Program-made: the position numbers and the translations under genes
Notes under the pieces: model-generated
Databases searched by the model: none
What the model was told of the DNA's origin: nothing
What the model saw: the letters and a program-made list of their open reading frames with translations, nothing else
Assembly: GCF_001405015.1 (NCBI RefSeq)
Contig: NZ_CYZX01000020.1
Coordinates: forward strand, 3,187-67,186
Length of the DNA: 64,000 bases
From: Clostridium disporicum
GTDB taxonomy: Bacteria; Bacillota; Clostridia; Clostridiales; Clostridiaceae
Direction of reading: 5' to 3'
Shown here: in pieces, positions 59,609-64,000 of the stretch
Layout of the letters: the number at the start of each line of letters is the position of its first letter
How positions within the stretch are numbered: the first letter of the stretch is position 1

Positions 59609-60781
59609 ATGGCGGTAGAGCAGTTAAAAGAAAGTATATACTGGATTGGTGTAAAAGATCCTGAGTTAAGAATATTTGATATAATTATGGAAACGAAAAA
59701 AGGAACTACTTATAACTCTTATTTAATTAATGATGAAAAAGTAGCCATATTTGATATAGTTAAAAATGGGTTTTATAACGAGTTTAAAGAAAATATTAAA
59801 AGTATAATTGGTGAAAAGAAAATTGATTATGTTGTGGTACATCATACAGAATTAGACCATAGTGGAGCTTTAAAAGATTTAATAAAAGATTACCCAGAGG
59901 TAAAAATTGTTGGATCAAGAGCTACTTTAAAATATTTAAAAGATATTTTAAATTGTGAGTTTAACGCTAGAGAGGCTAATGAGGAAATTAATTTAGGAAA
60001 TCACACACTAAGCTTTATAAGTGCTCCAAACTTACATTGGCCAGATACTATGTTTACTTATGTTAAAGAAAAGAATATTTTATTTACTTGTGACTTTACA
60101 GGTTCTCACTTCTGTCCAGAAGGAAGTATGACATGTGAGCTTAATGATGAATATTTTTCAGAGATGAAATATTATTATGATTGTATAATGGGACCATTCC
60201 CTAAGTATGTTAATTTAGGATTAGAAAAAATTAAAGATTTAAAAATTGATATGATAGCCCCAAGTCATGGACCAATACATGTTAGAGAAATAGATAAAAT
60301 ATTAAATCTTTATAAAGAATGGAGTAAAGAGGTAGAAGTTGACGAAAATAAAGTTGAAATATTCTATATATCCGCTTATCATAATACAGAGATGATGGCT
60401 AATTTCTTTAAGAAAAAACTAGAAGATAAAGGGTTTAAGGCTGATGTTACAGAGATAACTACTATTCCTTTAGAAGAATCTATAGAAAAAATTTCAAAAG
60501 CAAAAGGATTCCTAATAGGATCACCAACAATAAATAAAGATGCAGTTAAACCAGCTTGGGATTTATTATCACTTGTAAGTGCTATTACAAATAGAGATAA
60601 AGTTGCAATGGCCTTTGGATCTTATGGATGGAGTGGTGAAGGAGTTCCTATGCTTACAGAAAGACTTAAAAGCTTAAAGATAAAAACAGCTCCAGGATAT
60701 AAGTTCTGCTTTGTACCATCAGAAGAAAAGTATGAAGAAGCAGAAGATTATTTAGATGAATTTATAGAATTAATGAGATAA
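59609..60781 (+). CDS. fprA: A-type flavodiiron protein (FprA type)
   Basis: A 390-residue enzyme that reduces oxygen to water (or NO to N2O) using electrons from rubredoxin or NADH, protecting the anaerobe. The metallo-beta-lactamase-like N-terminal domain holds the di-iron ligands: His79, Glu81, Asp83 and His84 (HHTELDHSG), His143 (NLHWPD), Asp162 (CDFTGSHF) and His220 (PSHGP). The C-terminal flavodoxin domain (FYISAYHNTEMMANFF, IGSPTINKDA) binds FMN. GGAGG precedes the ATG at 59609. It is a likely PerR target in clostridia, but no PerR box was identified here. Confidence 0.93.
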   Translation: MAVEQLKESIYWIGVKDPELRIFDIIMETKKGTTYNSYLINDEKVAIFDIVKNGFYNEFKENIKSIIGEKKIDYVVVHHTELDHSGALKDLIKDYPEVKIVGSRATLKYLKDILNCEFNAREANEEINLGNHTLSFISAPNLHWPDTMFTYVKEKNILFTCDFTGSHFCPEGSMTCELNDEYFSEMKYYYDCIMGPFPKYVNLGLEKIKDLKIDMIAPSHGPIHVREIDKILNLYKEWSKEVEVDENKVEIFYISAYHNTEMMANFFKKKLEDKGFKADVTEITTIPLEESIEKISKAKGFLIGSPTINKDAVKPAWDLLSLVSAITNRDKVAMAFGSYGWSGEGVPMLTERLKSLKIKTAPGYKFCFVPSEEKYEEAEDYLDEFIELMR

Positions 60782-60790
60782 TATAATAAG

Positions 60791-60918
60791 TTAAGAGTTA
60801 AAAGTGTAGGGTTAATGGCTTGTGAAGATAGTCAGTATAAGTGACATTTAAAAATTGCAAGCTTATAAATAGCAAAGCTGTTTATTTCAACCCAATTCAC
60901 TTTTAACTCTTAATTTTT
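60791..60918 (+). other. 123-nt folded intergenic element
   Basis: A perfect 16-bp closing stem (60791-60806 with 60898-60913) encloses about 91 bases with further helices: GGGTT/AACCC (60809-60813 with 60889-60893), GCTTG/CAAGC (60818-60822 with 60858-60862), GTCA/TGAC inside it, and ATAAATAGC/GCTGTTTAT (60865-60873 with 60877-60885). TTTTTTA follows the closing stem, as in an intrinsic terminator. It could be a terminator-like ncRNA, a riboswitch or a MITE-like inverted repeat. Confidence 0.6.
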
Positions 60919-61052
60919 TACGCAAAAAAGTATTTATAATTTTATTATGATAACCATAAGGTATTGTATGTAATAATATGTTTAGTGTATTTGTATTTTT
61001 ACTTTATATAATGTAAAATAATTAAAGGAACTTAAAGAAAAGGGGAAAATAA

Positions 61053-62042
61053 ATGAACTACATATTATTAATTATAGGATTTTTTCTACTTATAAAAGGT
61101 GCGGATATTTTTGTAGATGGAGCTTCTGGAATATCTAAAAAGTTAGGGATTCCATCAGTAATAGTTGGATTAACTATAGTATCATTAGGGACGAGCGCTC
61201 CAGAACTTGCAGTAAGTATTGTTTCATCACTTCAAGGTAGCAATGAAATAGCAGTAGGTAATGTTTTAGGATCAAATATATTTAACACACTTATGGTATT
61301 TGGAGTAACTTTGATAATAATGCCACTTATAATAAAAAAGTCTACAATTAAGAAGGATTTTCTTATTAATATAGCAGTTACAACATTATTTTTACTTTTA
61401 ACTTTCAATGGAATACTTCTTGGAAAAGAAAATTATATTTCTAGATTTGATGGATTTATATTATTGTCAGGATGTATATTATATATTCTATTTTTAATTT
61501 GGACAGTTAGGGGACAAAAAGGAGGTAAATCTAAGGATGTAGCAGCAGAAATGGCTATAGAAGATGAAGGAATAGAACATATAAATATACCTAAAAGTAT
61601 AATTTCGTTAATTATAGGGGCTATATGTATAGTTATAGGTGGTAATATTGTTGTAGATTCAGCTTCAAGTATTGCAACAGCGTTGGGCATGAGCGATAAA
61701 TTAGTAGGACTTACTATAGTAGCAATGGGAACATCTCTTCCAGAACTTGTTACATCAGCAATGGCAGCTTTAAAAGGTGAAGAAGATATGGCACTTGGAA
61801 ATATATTGGGATCAAATATATTTAATATTTTATTAATAATAGGTGCATCTTCAATAATTACTCCAATGATAGTATCATCAACTTTAATAGTTGATTTTAT
61901 ATTCTTAATTTTAGTTACTATACTAATAGGTATTTTAATTTTTGCACATAAAGGCAAAGAAAAGAGATTAGGAAAACTTGAAGGAATATTATTTGTATCG
62001 TTATACATTGGATATATGGTTTATATAATATTTAGAAACTAA
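61053..62042 (+). CDS. CaCA-family Na+(H+)/Ca2+ antiporter (YrbG-like)
   Basis: A 329-residue membrane protein with about ten helices arranged as an inverted duplication. The two alpha repeats hold GTSAPELAVS with GNVLGSNIFN, and GTSLPELVTS with GNILGSNIFN, the core ion-binding motifs of the calcium/cation antiporter superfamily. It exports calcium in exchange for Na+ or H+. AAAAGGGG precedes the ATG. It lies 140 bases downstream of the folded element at 60791-60913, which may or may not control it. Confidence 0.9.
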   Translation: MNYILLIIGFFLLIKGADIFVDGASGISKKLGIPSVIVGLTIVSLGTSAPELAVSIVSSLQGSNEIAVGNVLGSNIFNTLMVFGVTLIIMPLIIKKSTIKKDFLINIAVTTLFLLLTFNGILLGKENYISRFDGFILLSGCILYILFLIWTVRGQKGGKSKDVAAEMAIEDEGIEHINIPKSIISLIIGAICIVIGGNIVVDSASSIATALGMSDKLVGLTIVAMGTSLPELVTSAMAALKGEEDMALGNILGSNIFNILLIIGASSIITPMIVSSTLIVDFIFLILVTILIGILIFAHKGKEKRLGKLEGILFVSLYIGYMVYIIFRN

Positions 62043-62043
62043 T

Positions 62044-62103
62044 AAATCTCTAGGTGATAGAATTATTATTTTTTGTAATTCATATCACTTAGAGATTTTT
62101 AAA
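62044..62103 (+). terminator. Terminator of the CaCA antiporter gene
   Basis: A 16-bp stem with one G-U (62044-62059 with 62083-62098), extended inside by GAATTA/TAATTC, and T5 at its end. Confidence 0.85.
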
Positions 62104-62221
62104 TTTTATAATTGTTAACTAAAAGTTAATAAATAACTCATAATAAAATATAAGAAAACTTTAAAAAAGGTATTGTTATAAGTGGAGTTTAGAAGTATAA
62201 TGATTTAATGGAGGGATGAAA

Positions 62222-63862
62222 ATGAATTTTCAAAGTAAATTTTCGCAATATATAAAGTGGTTAGTACTTGCTTATATTGCTATAGGGGTATTTCTTTTAT
62301 TTCAAAGTAAATTAATCTTAGATTTCACATTAAGTTCATTCTTATTAGTGGGACCATTTGTTTTATGTACAATAGCCTATGGAGCATTAACACTAAATAA
62401 GAAATATATAATTTCAGGTATTGGAGTAGCGGTATTATATGTGGTTTCATTAGTAGTATTTAGTCCATTAATAATGCCAAATGAACATAGAGATTTAATA
62501 GGAAGCGTTGAAGAGGTAGAGTTTTCAAGTCAAATAGAATATATAGATTTAAAACAATTACCTACTATTGATAAACAATTAGCTGCAAAATTAGCAGATA
62601 AAAAGTTAGGTGAAATACCAAGCTTAGGAAGCCAAGTTACTATTGGTGACTTAACATTACAAAGTATTGCAGGTCAATTATATTATGTTGCACCTTTAGA
62701 ACATTCATCATTGTTTAAATGGTTAATTAATAATGAAGGTACAAAAGGTTATATTAAGGTAAGTGCAATAAATCAAAATGATGTACAATTAGTTACAGAA
62801 CTAAATGGACAACCTATACATTTAAAATATCTTGAATCAGCATATCTTTTTAGTGATTTAGATAGAGCGGCGTATATAAGAGATATGAAAGCAGGCCATA
62901 CTGACTATACATTTGAATTAGATGATGAAGGAAATCCTTATTGGGTAATAACTAGATATGATAATGCTATTGGATTAACTGAACAAAAAGCAATTGGAGT
63001 ATTAATAATAGATGCTCAAACTGGAGAATCAAATATTTATGATATAGAAAACACTCCAAAATGGGTAGATAGAATTCAACCGTCAGGATATATAAATAAC
63101 TATTTAAATAAATGGGGAGAATTAGTTCATGGTATTTTTAACTTTAGTGATAAAGATAAGTTAAAGACTACTCAAGGTATGAACATAATATTTAACAATG
63201 ATAAATGTTATTATTATACTGGTATAACTTCAGTTGGTAATGATGAAGGATTAGTTGGATTTACATTAACAGATACTAGAACAGGGGAAACTACTATGTA
63301 TAAAACATCTGGAGCTACTGAGGTTGCAAGTATGCAATCGGCAGAAGGTAAAGTTCAACAGTATGGATATAGTGCAACATTCCCATATTTAATTAACATT
63401 CAGTCAGAACCAACATATTTTATGACTTTAAAAGACTCAAATGGATTAGTTAAACAGTATGCAATGGTTAATGTTAAAAACTATAGTACTGTAGCCGTAG
63501 GGGATTCACTACAAACAACGTTAAATAGATATATTGAAGCTTTAACAAACACTAATATTTCATTAGAAGGTTCTAATAGTGAAGAAGTTCTAGAAGGTGA
63601 AGTTGAAAGAATAGGGTTAGTTATAAAAGAAGGTTCAAGCATATATGATATTAAAATTAAGGGATCAGATAATATATTCTCTGTTTCTACAGAAAGTTCT
63701 AGAGAGGTAGCCTTAACAAATGTAGGTGATAAAGTATCTCTTAAATTTATTAAAGTTGGAGATGGAAAATATATTATAACAAATTCTTTTGAGAACTTAT
63801 CTTTAAAAGGTAGTAATATGGAAAGTTCACTAGAAGAAGGTAGTACGACCACAACAGAATAG
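62222..63862 (+). CDS. Large membrane-anchored protein of unknown function
   Basis: A 546-residue protein. The first 95 residues hold three hydrophobic helices (WLVLAYIAIGVFLLF, SFLLVGPFVLCTIAYGAL, GIGVAVLYVVSLVVF), and about 400 residues outside the membrane follow. The extracellular part has repeated beta-like segments resembling PepSY-type folds (FELDDEGNPYWVITRYDNAIG, GVLIIDAQTGESNIYDIE, PTYFMTLKDSNGLVKQYAMV). It ends with a Ser/Glu-rich tail. I do not recognise a named family. I start it at the ATG at 62222, with GGAGGG 6 bases upstream; the ATG at 62216 would leave no spacing. It is in its own unit, followed by a strong terminator. Confidence 0.7.
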   Translation: MNFQSKFSQYIKWLVLAYIAIGVFLLFQSKLILDFTLSSFLLVGPFVLCTIAYGALTLNKKYIISGIGVAVLYVVSLVVFSPLIMPNEHRDLIGSVEEVEFSSQIEYIDLKQLPTIDKQLAAKLADKKLGEIPSLGSQVTIGDLTLQSIAGQLYYVAPLEHSSLFKWLINNEGTKGYIKVSAINQNDVQLVTELNGQPIHLKYLESAYLFSDLDRAAYIRDMKAGHTDYTFELDDEGNPYWVITRYDNAIGLTEQKAIGVLIIDAQTGESNIYDIENTPKWVDRIQPSGYINNYLNKWGELVHGIFNFSDKDKLKTTQGMNIIFNNDKCYYYTGITSVGNDEGLVGFTLTDTRTGETTMYKTSGATEVASMQSAEGKVQQYGYSATFPYLINIQSEPTYFMTLKDSNGLVKQYAMVNVKNYSTVAVGDSLQTTLNRYIEALTNTNISLEGSNSEEVLEGEVERIGLVIKEGSSIYDIKIKGSDNIFSVSTESSREVALTNVGDKVSLKFIKVGDGKYIITNSFENLSLKGSNMESSLEEGSTTTTE

Positions 63863-63875
63863 ATTTTATAAAAGG

Positions 63876-63932
63876 GGCTGTCTCTGAAATGATTTTTAAA
63901 ATCATTTCAGTAGACGGTCTTTTTATTTTTTA
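63876..63932 (+). terminator. Terminator of the 62222 gene
   Basis: A long two-part stem: GGCTGTCT pairs with AGACGGTC (with G-U pairs) around a perfect CTGAAATGATTTT/AAAATCATTTCAG hairpin, followed by TTTTTATTTTTT. Confidence 0.85.
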
Positions 63933-63984
63933 TTCATATATTTATATGAAATTATTTCTAAATGAACAAGTTTTTTGACACGAC

Positions 63985-64000
63985 AAATAGGAGGTTATAA
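63985..64000 (+). other. Ribosome binding site of a gene just outside the window
   Basis: ATAGGAGGTTATAA ends the window. An AGGAGG at this position suggests that the next plus-strand gene begins within about 10 bases after base 64000. Confidence 0.4.

Noticed and set aside
61433..62008. Long minus-strand open frame of 191 codons inside the CaCA antiporter gene
   Set aside because: It is the antisense shadow of a well-conserved membrane protein and has no ribosome binding site.

Overview
The window is about 64 kb of very AT-rich chromosome from a spore-forming, strictly fermentative Firmicute, most probably a member of Clostridium sensu stricto. The evidence is the A/T-biased codon use, AGGAGG-type ribosome binding sites, two alpha/beta-type small acid-soluble spore proteins (SASPs), two SpoVB-like flippases, cysteine-rich coat-like proteins, an [FeFe] hydrogenase, a flavodiiron protein and a V-type ATPase in place of visible respiratory genes. 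No prophage, insertion sequence or CRISPR array was seen; it reads as core chromosome.

Region 1 (1-9.2 kb): the 3' part of clpB, a YitT-type membrane protein, a YmaF-like His-rich protein, a tRNA operon (Gly-Arg-Gln-Lys) with a near-consensus promoter, two convergent SASP genes, a GntR/DUF1648 membrane-protein operon with a palindrome over its promoter, a TcaA-like protein lacking its zinc ribbon, and a small Cys-tailed protein. Region 2 (9.3-19.9 kb): the protein-quality block tig-clpP-clpX-lonB-lon-engB, then three small coat-like genes (two Cys/Gly-rich, one Asn/Gln-rich). Region 3 (19.8-30.3 kb): a possible C-rich small RNA, a VCBS-like membrane protein, a PerR/Fur regulator, nicotinate phosphoribosyltransferase, a UvrD-type helicase, an M20 peptidase, an RluA-type pseudouridine synthase and a SpoVB-like flippase.

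Region 4 (30.4-37.2 kb): a Ugp/Mal-type ABC importer (ATPase, two permeases, lipoprotein), then an alpha/beta hydrolase and a second SpoVB paralogue on the minus strand. Region 5 (37.4-45.3 kb): a three-gene electron-bifurcating type hydrogenase (NuoE-like, NuoF-like, HydA), a membrane-tethered beta-propeller, a degenerate methyltransferase and a B12-radical SAM protein. Region 6 (45.4-54.0 kb): a complete V/A-type ATPase operon H-I-K-E-C-F-A-B-D whose K subunit keeps all the sodium ligands known from Enterococcus hirae. Region 7 (54.1-64 kb): a TagO/WecA-type transferase, homocysteine methyltransferase, an ECF S component preceded by a 42-bp near-perfect palindrome, a 49-residue minus-strand gene, HelD, a flavodiiron protein, a structured 123-nt intergenic element, a CaCA cation antiporter and a large membrane-anchored protein.

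The genes together describe an anaerobe that disposes of electrons as hydrogen, runs its V-ATPase probably with Na+, detoxifies oxygen with PerR and the flavodiiron protein, and forms spores. No operon-sized undescribed system was found. The best leads are non-coding: the C-rich small RNA candidate near 19.85 kb, the 123-nt folded element near 60.8 kb, the paired leader hairpins of the SASP genes, and three palindromic operator candidates.
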